DNA of 64,000 bases. Source: Spirochaetaceae bacterium (lineage in GTDB: Bacteria > Spirochaetota > Spirochaetia > DSM-27196 > SKKC01). The position numbers and the translations under genes are program-made. Every line of letters begins with the position of its first letter. Position 1 is the first letter of the stretch. Location: assembly GCA_007694005.1 (NCBI GenBank), contig RECN01000059.1, positions 18,145 to 82,144 of the forward strand, written 5' to 3'. Under the pieces are notes generated by a model. The model had not been told where the DNA came from. It was given only the letters and a program-made list of their open reading frames with translations, and searched no databases. Shown in pieces: positions 17,426 through 26,654 of this stretch.

Positions 17426-18556
17426 CTATGTCATGTTATTGACCCGTTCCATTGGAGAAACGATTTCTGTAACACGGACACCAAAGTTCTCGTCTATAAC
17501 AACAACTTCGCCTTTCGCAATCAGCTTGTGGTTCACGAGGATATCGACCGGTTCACCGGCCAGTTTATCCAGCTCAATAATGGTCCCTTCGCCCATGCCA
17601 AGGATCTCTTTTATGAGCTTTCGAGTTCGACCGAGTTCGACGGTCATCTCCATGTAGACGTCCATGAGCAGACTGATGTTCCCCTGCTCACCGCCTGATG
17701 ATCCGGCCTGAAGGTTGGGGAACTGCACGCTCTGCACGCTTGGACCACCACCCTGGCCGCCCCCGAACATACCCGCCATCGAGTCCTGCATTCCGCCCAT
17801 GGCTCCTCCGCCGAAACCACCACCCTGTGGTTCCGCTGTCTGCGCACCGAAGCCTGTCGAGGCCTGTGGTTGCGCCTGTTGTGGTGACGGGTTCGATTTC
17901 GGCGCAGCCTGCGGGGCCGCCGGAGCTTCGATTGCATCCACGATGTTCTTGTCGAAGACTTCGTAAACAGTGCTTTCCACGTCGTCGATGGTGACGGGAT
18001 ACTCAACGACAACAAAGTCGCCCGAAGGGAGATCAAAATCATCTTTCCCGAGCAGCTGCCCTTCCGGCGATCCGGTCATGGCGGTAACACCCGCCTTGTC
18101 GCCTATGGCAGTCGCCACCGGACCGTGGATCTGACTGAACGCCTCCTGAAGAGCGTTCAGGGCTGCATCGTCCAGTTCCACACCGTCCTGACCCATCATT
18201 GGTCCAGCGATCGCGAGTGCGGTAGAAGACGACATGAAGAACGCATGGTCGCCGCTTACGCCGTCAGTATAGGGCATGAGAATCTGAACCATTTCGTCGT
18301 CCAGTTCACCGTACAGGGCGTCGCGTCGCACCGAACGGACAGAAGGACGGTCCATGGATACCGTCGTATTCACCAGCATCGAAAAGTTCGACCCTTGAGA
18401 ATCAACGGTACCGCCTATAACCTCGGTAAAGGCCCTGATTTGTGAATCCGTAATACCGTCGCTTGGACCGGACTGTGGCTCTTCTTCGAAGTCCATGCCG
18501 CCGGAACCTTGCAACAATGCATCTATTTCGTCTTGAGACAGGCTTCCGTCGCTCAT
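17426..18556 (-). CDS. fliY: FliY-type FliN: C-ring switch protein with CheC-like domain
   Basis: 376 aa. The N-terminus has the SLSQDEIDALLQG peptide, also found in FliM. A CheC/FliY-like domain spans about 30-200, then a Gln/Pro/Gly-rich linker at about 210-285. The C-terminal 85 residues form the FliN SpoA domain (VTVELGRTRKLIKEILGMG, GEPVDILVN). It makes the lower C-ring with FliM and FliG. In the CheC-like part the phosphatase motif seems incomplete: NALQEAFS keeps the Glu but has Ser where the catalytic Asn is expected. It sits 3 nt after fliM. Confidence 0.93.
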   Translation of the reverse strand: MSDGSLSQDEIDALLQGSGGMDFEEEPQSGPSDGITDSQIRAFTEVIGGTVDSQGSNFSMLVNTTVSMDRPSVRSVRRDALYGELDDEMVQILMPYTDGVSGDHAFFMSSSTALAIAGPMMGQDGVELDDAALNALQEAFSQIHGPVATAIGDKAGVTAMTGSPEGQLLGKDDFDLPSGDFVVVEYPVTIDDVESTVYEVFDKNIVDAIEAPAAPQAAPKSNPSPQQAQPQASTGFGAQTAEPQGGGFGGGAMGGMQDSMAGMFGGGQGGGPSVQSVQFPNLQAGSSGGEQGNISLLMDVYMEMTVELGRTRKLIKEILGMGEGTIIELDKLAGEPVDILVNHKLIAKGEVVVIDENFGVRVTEIVSPMERVNNMT

Positions 18557-18559
18557 GTC

Positions 18560-19585
18560 CTACTCCTCTCCTTCGATCGCGAGTTCTTCGAACTCTTCCT
18601 GCGCAATATCTTCAAGCTGCTCAATAATCTGAACTGCGAGCTTGTTTCTGACCTGCCCCGGCTTGCAGCGGAACTTCGGTCGATTCCCGATATTCAGATT
18701 CATGGGATCCCCTATGTGCACATCCGGCAGGCGGATGACGTCGCCCGCTCGAAGACTGAGAACGTCGCGCACCGTAAGATCCATTTTCCCTACCTCGGCA
18801 ACAATATCAACCGCAATGGTCGAAAGACGTTCCCTGAGTATGTTCAGATTCTCCGTGGTCGTGCCACGCCGCACCGAACTGTACCAGTACTGGGCACTCA
18901 ATTTGGAAATAATGGGTTCTATCGTCAGATAGGGAATGCAGAAGTTCATCATTCCCTCAACTTCGCCAACCTTCGTTTCCAGCGTCACGAGCACGACCAT
19001 TTCAGTAGGTGGGACGATTTGAGCAAACTGCGGGTTGGTCTCGATGTTTCCCAGTCGCGGTCTGAGGTCTATAACCTGACTCCATGCCTCGCGGACATTA
19101 CCGAGAATGCGGACAATGATGCCTTCCATGACCGAGTTCTCGATATCGGTCAGATCACGGGTTACCTTTGCACCTTCGCCCTGCCCGCCAAAGAGTCGGT
19201 CGATGATGGAGAACGTAATAGCCGGATCAATCTCGAGTATGCTGTTCCCCTTCAAGGGGTCCATATTGATGATTGCGAGCGTCGTCGGGTTGGGAATACT
19301 CCGTATGAACTCTTCGTAGGTCAGCTGATCGACACTTGCAACATGCACCTGTACCAGGCTTCGAAGCTGAGCGCTCAGCGACGTCGTTGTCAGACGAGCG
19401 AAAGTTTCGTGCATGATGCTGACGGTCCGGATCTGTTCCTTGGAGAACTTGTCCGGACGTTTAAAGTCATATATTTTTATTTTGCGTTGATCGGCAGGCT
19501 GCTGGACTTCTTCGGTTTCGATATCTCCGGAAGAAATTGCGGTCAAAAGCTGATCAATTTCATCCTGAGACAGGACTTCCGTCAT
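18560..19585 (-). CDS. fliM: FliM, flagellar motor switch protein
   Basis: 341 aa C-ring protein. The N-terminal EVLSQDEIDQLLTAI is the conserved CheY-P-binding region. The middle CheC-like domain has MDPLKGNSILEIDP and FSIIDRLFGGQGEG, followed by the C-terminal SpoA domain. CheY-P binding here reverses rotation. Lies between fliL and fliY in the usual spirochaete order; length is normal. Confidence 0.97.
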   Translation of the reverse strand: MTEVLSQDEIDQLLTAISSGDIETEEVQQPADQRKIKIYDFKRPDKFSKEQIRTVSIMHETFARLTTTSLSAQLRSLVQVHVASVDQLTYEEFIRSIPNPTTLAIINMDPLKGNSILEIDPAITFSIIDRLFGGQGEGAKVTRDLTDIENSVMEGIIVRILGNVREAWSQVIDLRPRLGNIETNPQFAQIVPPTEMVVLVTLETKVGEVEGMMNFCIPYLTIEPIISKLSAQYWYSSVRRGTTTENLNILRERLSTIAVDIVAEVGKMDLTVRDVLSLRAGDVIRLPDVHIGDPMNLNIGNRPKFRCKPGQVRNKLAVQIIEQLEDIAQEEFEELAIEGEE

Positions 19586-19641
19586 GTTCCCACTCCCCGC
19601 CGATAACTATACCGGGTTTTTCTCAACGAATCAATTCGTTC

Positions 19642-20184
19642 TTACATTCCCAGAACCTGGAATTCGTCAAACAGCACTTCCCGTATCGGACGACCGATCA
19701 GGATTGCGTTCAGCTGCTCCATAAGCTCAGTCTTCAGTATCTCTTCGTTTGCCGGTCGTAGCGCATCAACCGTATGACTCGCGAAAAAACGCCTCGCGCG
19801 ATCCCGTAAGCGCGGCGTGTTCTGCGTCAGCTCAGCGGCGATCCGTGCGTTGCCTTCATCATACCCGAGCTGCAACTGTACCACAAACATGGCCCCGTCC
19901 GAGGTCGTTCCGCGAATTTCTCCCAGTCCGCCGAAGAATGATGCCGGGTCCAGACCTTCGGCCATTACTTCGCTGCTCGGAGTAAACACCTGACCCGCAG
20001 GCTCATCACCCTGAAGAATATTCAGCGTCACAACGACAACAGTCACAACGAAAAGAATCGCCCCAATGACTATGGCAACCCACTTGAGTATCTGTATGGC
20101 GAGTCCCGACAGGACTCCGCCTTTTTTGTCCGGTGACTCCTCGGAGCCAATATCGTCATCACTGTCGAAAATATCATCCGACAT
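19642..20184 (-). CDS. fliL: FliL, stator-associated membrane protein
   Basis: 180 aa single-pass inner membrane protein. An acidic cytoplasmic head of about 30 residues precedes a membrane helix at about 30-55 and a periplasmic FliL domain ending in REVLFDEFQVLGM, the family's typical C-terminus. FliL surrounds MotAB and supports torque. It lies 35 nt after motB and before fliM. Confidence 0.94.
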   Translation of the reverse strand: MSDDIFDSDDDIGSEESPDKKGGVLSGLAIQILKWVAIVIGAILFVVTVVVVTLNILQGDEPAGQVFTPSSEVMAEGLDPASFFGGLGEIRGTTSDGAMFVVQLQLGYDEGNARIAAELTQNTPRLRDRARRFFASHTVDALRPANEEILKTELMEQLNAILIGRPIREVLFDEFQVLGM

Positions 20185-20219
20185 CGCTGTTACTCCTTAA
20201 TCGGTGACTCTGCACACGC

Positions 20220-20948
20220 TTACAGATTCCCATCGCTGAGGATGATCACATCCACCCGACGGTTATAGGCCCTGCCCTCTGCCGTATCGTTTGCGAACAG
20301 CGGCTGCTGTTCCCCAAGCGACATGACCTGGAAGCGACTTTCAGGCGCTCCAAAATCGACAAGATACCGCAGCACATTCAGCGACCGATCCGCGCCAAGA
20401 TGCCAGTTATTCGGCCATGGCCCCTGGGGATCGGTGGGTTCGCTGTCCGTATGACCCTCAATGCGAAACGACCGCCCCGCGACCGTTTCACTCTGGAGCA
20501 GATCGGACAGATTCTGCAGTACAACCCGCGAACGCTCAATATCGATTTCCGCGCTCGCCGTACGAAAGAACGAATCCGCAGCGAGCGAGATTACAAGTCC
20601 CCGCTCGTCCCGGGTAACTCTGACCCTGTTCGAGCGTATTTCCGGTTCGAACAGACTGATTGCCTGTCTGCGAGCCTCGTCGAGGGACCGACCGACACGT
20701 CGCGACGGAAGCTGCAGAATGTTGTTGCCGAGCTCGGCGAGCGGCCCCACCTCCAGGGTGTTACCACCCTGAAACGTCCCGAGCCCGGGAAACGCTGCGA
20801 GCACGAGCCGAAGCTCATACCCGTCAATCTCTGCCGTCGTAAACAGAAGTACGAAAAACGTGAGCAGAAGCGTCGTCATGTCTCCGTAGGTCAGCAGCCA
20901 GTCGGCTGCACCTTCGGATTTCCGTTCTTTTTTCTTTACACCTGCCAT
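20220..20948 (-). CDS. motB: MotB, proton-channel stator subunit
   Basis: 242 aa. A basic N-terminus is followed by one membrane helix at about 20-40 containing the essential aspartate D23 in LTYGDMTTLLL. A periplasmic OmpA-like peptidoglycan-binding domain spans about 125-242 (FRIEGHTDSEPTD, RSLNVLRYLVDFG). It anchors the stator and carries protons (a proton rather than sodium channel is inferred). It lies directly after motA. Confidence 0.96.
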   Translation of the reverse strand: MAGVKKKERKSEGAADWLLTYGDMTTLLLTFFVLLFTTAEIDGYELRLVLAAFPGLGTFQGGNTLEVGPLAELGNNILQLPSRRVGRSLDEARRQAISLFEPEIRSNRVRVTRDERGLVISLAADSFFRTASAEIDIERSRVVLQNLSDLLQSETVAGRSFRIEGHTDSEPTDPQGPWPNNWHLGADRSLNVLRYLVDFGAPESRFQVMSLGEQQPLFANDTAEGRAYNRRVDVIILSDGNL

Positions 20949-20966
20949 GATTGCACCCTGGCTGCG

Positions 20967-21752
20967 TTAGTCACGTACACTCTCCTGACGTATCGCCTCA
21001 CGCTGCTTTGGCGGCAGGAAGCTGACAAGTTTCTCAAGGAGAATGCGCGGGTTGTCGCCGCTCTGTATGCTTAATATACCTTCAACCACGATTTCTTTCA
21101 CGCGGGTCTCATCGCGGTTTCGATCTTCGAGTTTGTTCTTCAGAGGCACGAGGATGAGGTTTGCAAAAATAGAGCCGTACATTGTCGTGATGAGCGCGAG
21201 TGACATACCTGATCCAATGGCGTCCGGGTCGTCCCCGAGCGCCTGAAGCATGGCGATGAGACCCGCGAGCGTCCCGATCATTCCGAAAGCCGGAGCGATC
21301 TTGCCCCAGTCATCGAAGAGCTTGATTCCGGTATCATGACGCTCCTGCAACTGATTCAGGTCGTTATAGAGAATACTCTTGATGATGTCGGGGTCGGTGC
21401 CGTCTACGACCAGCTGTATGCCCTTGCGCATGAACTCATCTTCCACTTCATCAAGGTTGTCCTCGAGCGCGAGAAGACCTTCCCTGCGCGCGCGTTCGGA
21501 AAACGCCACCAGATCGGAGATGATTTTTTCTTCCTTGAGGTCGGGCGTACGAATCGTCAGGTTCACGTATCGCATGACACCGAGCATGCGGCTCAGCGGA
21601 TTTGATACGAGCATCGCCGCGAAGCTTCCACCAATAACCATTATGAACGACGCCAGGTCGATATACGCCCCGAGGAAGCCTCCACTCGTGAGAATGGACA
21701 TGAGGATAAGGAGGAAACCGGAAATTATGCCAATTATCGTGCCGAGATCCAT
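20967..21752 (-). CDS. motA: MotA, stator subunit
   Basis: 261 aa with four membrane helices (about 1-20, 30-50, 150-175 and 185-205). A cytoplasmic loop at about 60-145 carries the charged residues that contact FliG. The motif GMIGTLAGLIAML is typical. The start ATG has AGGA 7 nt upstream. It follows flbD by 9 nt. Confidence 0.96.
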   Translation of the reverse strand: MDLGTIIGIISGFLLILMSILTSGGFLGAYIDLASFIMVIGGSFAAMLVSNPLSRMLGVMRYVNLTIRTPDLKEEKIISDLVAFSERARREGLLALEDNLDEVEDEFMRKGIQLVVDGTDPDIIKSILYNDLNQLQERHDTGIKLFDDWGKIAPAFGMIGTLAGLIAMLQALGDDPDAIGSGMSLALITTMYGSIFANLILVPLKNKLEDRNRDETRVKEIVVEGILSIQSGDNPRILLEKLVSFLPPKQREAIRQESVRD

Positions 21753-21761
21753 ACCGTCTTC

Positions 21762-21959
21762 CTACTCCTCGTTCTTGAAGCCGCCGATTCGGCGTCTGTA
21801 CTCGACGATGCTGTCCGTGATCTGTTCCACGCCTTCTTTTACAATGAGCCGCTTTCCGGACAGCATTACCAGTGTCGTGTCCGGATTCGTCTCAATGTAC
21901 TCGATCTGATGGGGATTCACAAAATACTTCCTGTCATCAAGGCGTGTCACACTGATCAT
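21762..21959 (-). CDS. flbD: FlbD/SwrD-family small flagellar protein
   Basis: 65 aa. The FlbD family pattern is clear: an N-terminal ISVTRLDDRKYFVNPHQIEYI and the central NPDTTLVMLSGKRLIVKE. In Bacillus the homologue SwrD raises motor torque through the stator (family knowledge). Lies between flgE and motA, as in Borrelia and Bacillus. Not related to the Caulobacter regulator of the same name. Confidence 0.94.
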   Translation of the reverse strand: MISVTRLDDRKYFVNPHQIEYIETNPDTTLVMLSGKRLIVKEGVEQITDSIVEYRRRIGGFKNEE

Positions 21960-21982
21960 CTAAACCTCTTCATCATACGGAT

Positions 21983-23398
21983 TTACTGCTTCAGTGTTAA
22001 TACTTCCTGCAGCATCTGATCCGCCGTCCTGATGGTACGACTGTTCGCCTGGAAACCTCGCTGAGTCACGATCATATCGGTAAAGGCCTCCGAGAGGTCA
22101 ACGTTACTCATTTCAAGCGCACCTGATACGATCATGCCCCGCCCCGCCGAACCGGCCGGTGCAAGGTCCGCCTGACCGCTGTTGATCGTTCGTGCGAAAT
22201 TTGTGTCACCGACCCGTTCAAGACCGCCGGGGTTGGTGAAACTCGCGAGGGCAATCTGCCCAAGCGCACGGTTGGTTCCGTTCGAGAAGATACCGGTCAC
22301 GGTACCGGACTGGTCAATACGAAAGTCTTCAAGATAGCCCATGCCATACCCGTTCTGCTCGAAAATCCGAAGGCTGCTTGCCGAACTGAACTGAGTCATG
22401 GCGTTTGTGAACGAACCTGCCTCACCGAGATTAAGCGTAAAGGTCTGGGTCTGAACGCCGTCAACTTCCGGCAGTCCGGTATCAGGGTCGATGGGTATCG
22501 CGCTTTCGGGAACCTCGAATGTCATCCCGACCGTCAGTTCCCCGTCGGTGTCTTCGCCGCCTTCATCGTTGAAGACGCGTCGCAGCGTCCCGTCATTAGC
22601 AAACTCTACGAAAAATCGTTCGGTATCCGCACTGTCAACACCGGCAACCGAGAGATTCTGAAGCGGCTGTTCGTCTCCACCGGGATTCATGACAACGGCG
22701 ACCTGCCACTGATTCGGCTGGCCGGGAACACGGGTAAAATCCAGTCTCAGTTCGTGCGTCGTTCCAAAGCTGTCATAAATTTCCTGCGTGACACTCCATG
22801 TACCTTCGGCAGTTTCCGAAGCGGTTGCATTCTCGGGAATCAGCGGAGTATTACGGTTCAGGTTCGAGGCGAACCTCACCTCGGTCGTTTCCTGTGCGCC
22901 GTCTTTCCCCCCTATGGGTATGTTCAGCTCACCCGGATTGCCGGTCGTGTTGATCATGGTAGTCCCGTCAATATCCTCAGCTGCCCAGCCGAGGACACGC
23001 ATGCCGTTGCCCGGATTGACCAGGGTTCCGTTCGCATCGAGACCAAAGGCACCGGCCCTCGTGTAAAGGTTCCGGTCGCCGTCGGAAAGCACGAAGAACC
23101 CGTCGCCCTGTATGGCTAGATCGTCCCGCTTACCCGTCGTCTGCAGACTGCCCTGCAGGTGCAACGTATCAATCGATGCAACGTTCATTCCGAGACCGAC
23201 CTGCTGGGGGTTCACACCACCACGCTCGATTCCGGGTCGAGCAGCACCGCGCATATTCTGCGAGATGAGATCCTGAAAATTCACGCGTCCACGCCGGTAA
23301 CCGGTTGTATTGACGTTGGAAATGTTGTTACCGATGACATCCATACGAACCTGGTGGTTCTGCAAACCGCTGACACCGGAATACAATGATCGCATCAT
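21983..23398 (-). CDS. flgE: FlgE, flagellar hook protein
   Basis: 471 aa hook subunit. The N-terminal flagellar rod-hook helix has SLYSGVSGLQNHQVRMDVIG, NNISNVNTTGYRR is typical, and the C-terminal helix ends TIRTADQMLQEVLTLKQ. Spirochaete FlgE subunits are normally crosslinked by lysinoalanine between a lysine and a cysteine (Lys165 and Cys178 in Treponema denticola as I recall it). Here K165 is conserved (IPIGGKDG) but residue 178 is Ser (RFASNL; codon TCG at 22865-22867), and the protein has no cysteine at all. It lies 7 nt after flgD. Confidence 0.97.
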   Translation of the reverse strand: MMRSLYSGVSGLQNHQVRMDVIGNNISNVNTTGYRRGRVNFQDLISQNMRGAARPGIERGGVNPQQVGLGMNVASIDTLHLQGSLQTTGKRDDLAIQGDGFFVLSDGDRNLYTRAGAFGLDANGTLVNPGNGMRVLGWAAEDIDGTTMINTTGNPGELNIPIGGKDGAQETTEVRFASNLNRNTPLIPENATASETAEGTWSVTQEIYDSFGTTHELRLDFTRVPGQPNQWQVAVVMNPGGDEQPLQNLSVAGVDSADTERFFVEFANDGTLRRVFNDEGGEDTDGELTVGMTFEVPESAIPIDPDTGLPEVDGVQTQTFTLNLGEAGSFTNAMTQFSSASSLRIFEQNGYGMGYLEDFRIDQSGTVTGIFSNGTNRALGQIALASFTNPGGLERVGDTNFARTINSGQADLAPAGSAGRGMIVSGALEMSNVDLSEAFTDMIVTQRGFQANSRTIRTADQMLQEVLTLKQ

Positions 23399-23405
23399 AG
23401 TCTTG

Positions 23406-23861
23406 CTACTCCTTTACCCGAATAACGTCGTTGTAGTCGAAATACTGTCCATCCACGAGAACCTGGGGATCGTTTCCTCTGGTTACTTCGGTGACTCTGC
23501 CTTCGAGGACCCGATCTCCCGCTGAAACTTCAACGGTGCGCCCGATCAGTCCCACCGCCTGACTTCCTGAGAGAAGCCCCGACAGACGACGAAACTCTTC
23601 GGACATGTTTGTGATCTGCTCGAGTGATGAAAACTGCGCCATCTGCGCGATAAACTCCCGGTCATCCATAGGCTCGGTCGGATCCTGATTCTGGAGCTGT
23701 GTAATAAGGATGCGCAGGAAATCGTCCCGACCCAGCTCGGTTCTGCTGCCTTCGCCTGACGAAAGACGCTGGTTCACCTGATCAACCTGCTGGGCAGTTC
23801 GTGCCCGTTCGGTCGAACTCATTTGTGTAGATACATTGTTTAGCGCCGAAGCGATATCCAT
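23406..23861 (-). CDS. flgD: FlgD, hook cap protein
   Basis: 151 aa, the short form without long C-terminal domains. It has the FlgD signature LGRDDFLRILITQLQNQDPTEPMDDREFIAQ split around residues 43-73, then SSLEQITNMSEEF. It caps the growing hook. It lies 24 nt after fliK and 7 nt before flgE. Confidence 0.95.
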   Translation of the reverse strand: MDIASALNNVSTQMSSTERARTAQQVDQVNQRLSSGEGSRTELGRDDFLRILITQLQNQDPTEPMDDREFIAQMAQFSSLEQITNMSEEFRRLSGLLSGSQAVGLIGRTVEVSAGDRVLEGRVTEVTRGNDPQVLVDGQYFDYNDVIRVKE

Positions 23862-23885
23862 ATTCTCATCCTCTCCTTGTGGCAG

Positions 23886-25490
23886 TTAAGCCATCACATT
23901 CACACGGTGCTCACTGCCGCTGTCTGTAAGAAAATCGGCCGTTATATGTTCCACTTCACTGTACTGGTCACGGGAAGCATTCTGAGGACTCTCAGCGTAA
24001 CGTTCGCCTGAAGCGCCGTTCTGTCCCGCGCCTTCCTGCGAACCATCATGAACGCTCACCTCGAACGCACCCGTACTCACGCCGCTTTCCTCGAAACTTC
24101 GCTGAAGGTCTGCGATGCTGTCGCGAAACACATCCCCTGCTGTTTCATTGTCGACAAATATCCGCAGAGCTACACGGTCTTCGATCATTTCCATTCGAAT
24201 ACGCACCGTACCGAGGCTTTCGGGCTTAAGCAGCAGTCGCAGCTCACCTTCATTGTTGTCTCGAAGAATGACCTGTGCCTGTCTGACTATTTCGGATGCA
24301 CCCTGATCGCGAAGCGTCTGTGCGAGTCGCAGCGCGGCGTCGGAACGCGTGTCGCCCTGACTCGCAGCCATCGCGGCCCTGCTGTGCATGGCCTGTTCCG
24401 CTCCGTAGTTCTGTGGATTTCCGTTGTTACCCGTCTCGCCACCGGCCTGCGACTGAATGACAGGACGACTTCGTGACGATTCGGCGCCGTCGCCTGCGGC
24501 GGTCTCCACGCGTGAACGGCTCTCACCGTTTCGCTGCGACCGTTCGTTTCGTCCACGCCGGTGATCTCGAACGTCTATCGTCAGACTGTTGCGCTCGGAG
24601 TCTTTCTCTGCAGCCTGGGACTGCGATCGTGCGCGTGCGGCCTGGTCATGACGGTCTTCGGCCGTCCGTCGATGAGCCACATCGCCTTCGCGCCCATCGG
24701 TCTTCGGTGGTTCTTCGGTCTTTTCCGTAGCGGTCCGCTCGCCCGCTCGTCGCGACTGTTCGCCGGTAGAAGCCGCAACGGGTCTGTCCGTGCGCGAGGT
24801 GGTTTTTACGTCAGTCTCGGAGCGGGCACGGACATTCGCAGCGGTTTTTCCGGTCACGCTCGCCCCGTCAATCGCCGAAGCAGTGTCGCGCTGCGCGGCT
24901 GCTTCGGCGGCAGCAGTACGTTTTCTGTCTGTCTGCTCCGAAGCGAAGGCTTCTTTTTCGGCTGCGTTTCGAAACACGACAAGCTCGTCGTGGTCATACT
25001 CGCGTTCGTGCTCGTCCTCGGCCTCGGCTTTCGCGGATCTCTTCGTCTCTTCTGTACGAGGTGCTTCCACCGATTTCTCAACGGCCGCGCCTGCAAGGCG
25101 AGCAGCATCGGATTCGTCCTGGACAGAGGCCTTCTCTTGTATCTTGTCGAGGTTGCCGTCGGGACGCTTGACCGACGCGGCGTCATTCCGCCGGCCTTCC
25201 TGCTCCTTAGACCGCTTCAGAGAAGAGTCGTCTTCGTCCTCAATCTCCTCAACGTCGCGTGCCGACGATTCCACCGGCTTATCGCGTTCTGTTTCTGATT
25301 CACGCTTCGCTGTGGAGTACTCCGAAGCATACCCGGACGCCTCCGGCCGGTCCTGTCGGACGGATGAAACTTCCCGCGAGAGAAGATCGGCGAATCCTCC
25401 ATCGTGGAGAATTCCGTTTACGGCAGGAAACGCAGCGGGCTGCGAAATCTGAGGTGTCACCCGTACCGAAGCAATAATATCTGCTGTCAC
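23886..25490 (-). CDS. fliK: FliK, hook-length control protein
   Basis: 534 aa. The secreted ruler/switch protein has a poorly conserved, highly charged central region (about 45-370, rich in Glu, Arg, Ala and Ser). Its C-terminal Flg_hook domain (about 385-480) is shown by ELRLLLKPESLGTVRIRME and LQRSFEESGVSTGAFEV. It interacts with FlhB to end hook export. The start is GTG with GGGGGAGA just upstream. In Borrelia this slot is called flbC. The low-complexity centre is probably disordered. Confidence 0.9.
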   Translation of the reverse strand: MTADIIASVRVTPQISQPAAFPAVNGILHDGGFADLLSREVSSVRQDRPEASGYASEYSTAKRESETERDKPVESSARDVEEIEDEDDSSLKRSKEQEGRRNDAASVKRPDGNLDKIQEKASVQDESDAARLAGAAVEKSVEAPRTEETKRSAKAEAEDEHEREYDHDELVVFRNAAEKEAFASEQTDRKRTAAAEAAAQRDTASAIDGASVTGKTAANVRARSETDVKTTSRTDRPVAASTGEQSRRAGERTATEKTEEPPKTDGREGDVAHRRTAEDRHDQAARARSQSQAAEKDSERNSLTIDVRDHRRGRNERSQRNGESRSRVETAAGDGAESSRSRPVIQSQAGGETGNNGNPQNYGAEQAMHSRAAMAASQGDTRSDAALRLAQTLRDQGASEIVRQAQVILRDNNEGELRLLLKPESLGTVRIRMEMIEDRVALRIFVDNETAGDVFRDSIADLQRSFEESGVSTGAFEVSVHDGSQEGAGQNGASGERYAESPQNASRDQYSEVEHITADFLTDSGSEHRVNVMA

Positions 25491-25564
25491 ATCTCCCCCG
25501 TTCGAAGCCTGTCCCGGTCACCCTGACCGAAATCCAGCGCAGAACGCGGAAGTCGGACCAGGGT

Positions 25565-26191
25565 CTATAACTCCGGCCTTTGCGTCATAAGACGCTGGAC
25601 ACGGGCTGCACGCTCCGGAGGGAACTGTGCAAGCCAGACCGAAGATAACGAGAACTCACCTTCTTCATCGGCAAGTTCGTCGGTAATCCGCAGTATGCTG
25701 ACCACATCCTGGTCCTCATACCCTACGAGAATCGCGACGGCCTGAGCGGGTGTCATGTTTTGAAGCGTGCGTGCGTTTCGCTCAAGGTTCGCTCTTCTAT
25801 TCTCGTACGATCTGACTCTTTCATTGAATGAAAATTCCTGCTCTTCGAGCTGCCGCTCTCTATCTTCGAGTTCTTCGAGCCTGCGATCGAAGTCTGCCTG
25901 TTCCTGTGTGAGCTGCTGCTCACGTCTGTCCAGCTCCTGCTCACGTACGTTGAGCGCCTGTGAAAGGCGATCCGTACGCAGCTGTTCAAGGAGCAGCATG
26001 TCCTCTTCCTCGGGAAACTCGATCCGCGGAGCGACGCCGAACAGAGATAGTACCGGTCTGAGCGCAGAACGCGCGTCGACGACTCCAAGGAGATCGAGCC
26101 AGAATGCACCACCACCAAGAAGGGCGAGGATGAGAAGCACGAGAACGAGGATTCTCGGCCAGGGACCGACTCGATTCGACCTACGAGCCAT
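25565..26191 (-). CDS. flbB: FlbB, periplasmic flagellar collar protein
   Basis: 208 aa. A short basic N-terminus precedes a membrane helix at about 13-35. A long charged coiled coil follows at about 65-145, and then a C-terminal MgtE-N-like helical domain (MTPAQAVAILVGYEDQDVVSIL...). FlbB organises the spirochaete-specific collar around the motor (known in Borrelia). I chose ATG 26191, with AAGGAG 6 nt upstream, over the in-frame TTG 26197. It overlaps the end of fliJ by 11 nt. Its presence is one of the best arguments for a spirochaete. Confidence 0.9.
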   Translation of the reverse strand: MARRSNRVGPWPRILVLVLLILALLGGGAFWLDLLGVVDARSALRPVLSLFGVAPRIEFPEEEDMLLLEQLRTDRLSQALNVREQELDRREQQLTQEQADFDRRLEELEDRERQLEEQEFSFNERVRSYENRRANLERNARTLQNMTPAQAVAILVGYEDQDVVSILRITDELADEEGEFSLSSVWLAQFPPERAARVQRLMTQRPEL

Positions 26192-26654
26192 GTTCAACTC
26201 CTTCTTCTACCCTGCGTACGGCCCGTGTTCCGACCACGTCGTCGAGCGCAACCGCCTCGACACGCCGTTCCTCGGCGTAATGTCGTGTCGACCGGACTTC
26301 ACGCAGGCGCGAGAGGACCTCTGTATCCCGGTGAGCCTCCTGAAAACGCTCACGGACATCGGTAAGACGTTCCTCGACCCGCGACCGGGTCTTGATTCCC
26401 GCCTCTATTTCCTGCTCTATGCGCGTCAGATAGACGTGCCGGGCGTACATGCCGGTAAGGTTCAGTCGTCCATCAGGCTCCTGCGTTGGAGACGGGTCGG
26501 TGACGGTGAGTTGCACCTCATCCGATAGCCGGTTCAGCTCCTCGTTCGCCGAAATTAGTTCCGAGTGCACGGCGGCCAGGTCTCGCTCGATCAGCTGTTC
26601 ACGGTATTTGCGTATGCGAAGCAGCGGATCAAGCTTGAAACGGAAACGCTTCAT
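26181..26654 (-). CDS. fliJ: FliJ, export ATPase stalk protein
   Basis: 157 aa, almost entirely coiled coil, beginning MKRFRFKLDPLLRIRKYRE as is typical of FliJ. It acts as the central stalk of the FliI ATPase ring and as a chaperone escort. Overlaps fliI by 4 nt (ATGA). In Borrelia the same gene was named flbA. Confidence 0.9.
   Translation of the reverse strand: MKRFRFKLDPLLRIRKYREQLIERDLAAVHSELISANEELNRLSDEVQLTVTDPSPTQEPDGRLNLTGMYARHVYLTRIEQEIEAGIKTRSRVEERLTDVRERFQEAHRDTEVLSRLREVRSTRHYAEERRVEAVALDDVVGTRAVRRVEEGVEHGS

Noticed and set aside
24561..25298. 245-residue plus-strand open frame antisense to the fliK centre
   Set aside because: The Ser/Arg-rich low-complexity translation is the complement of the charged fliK linker.
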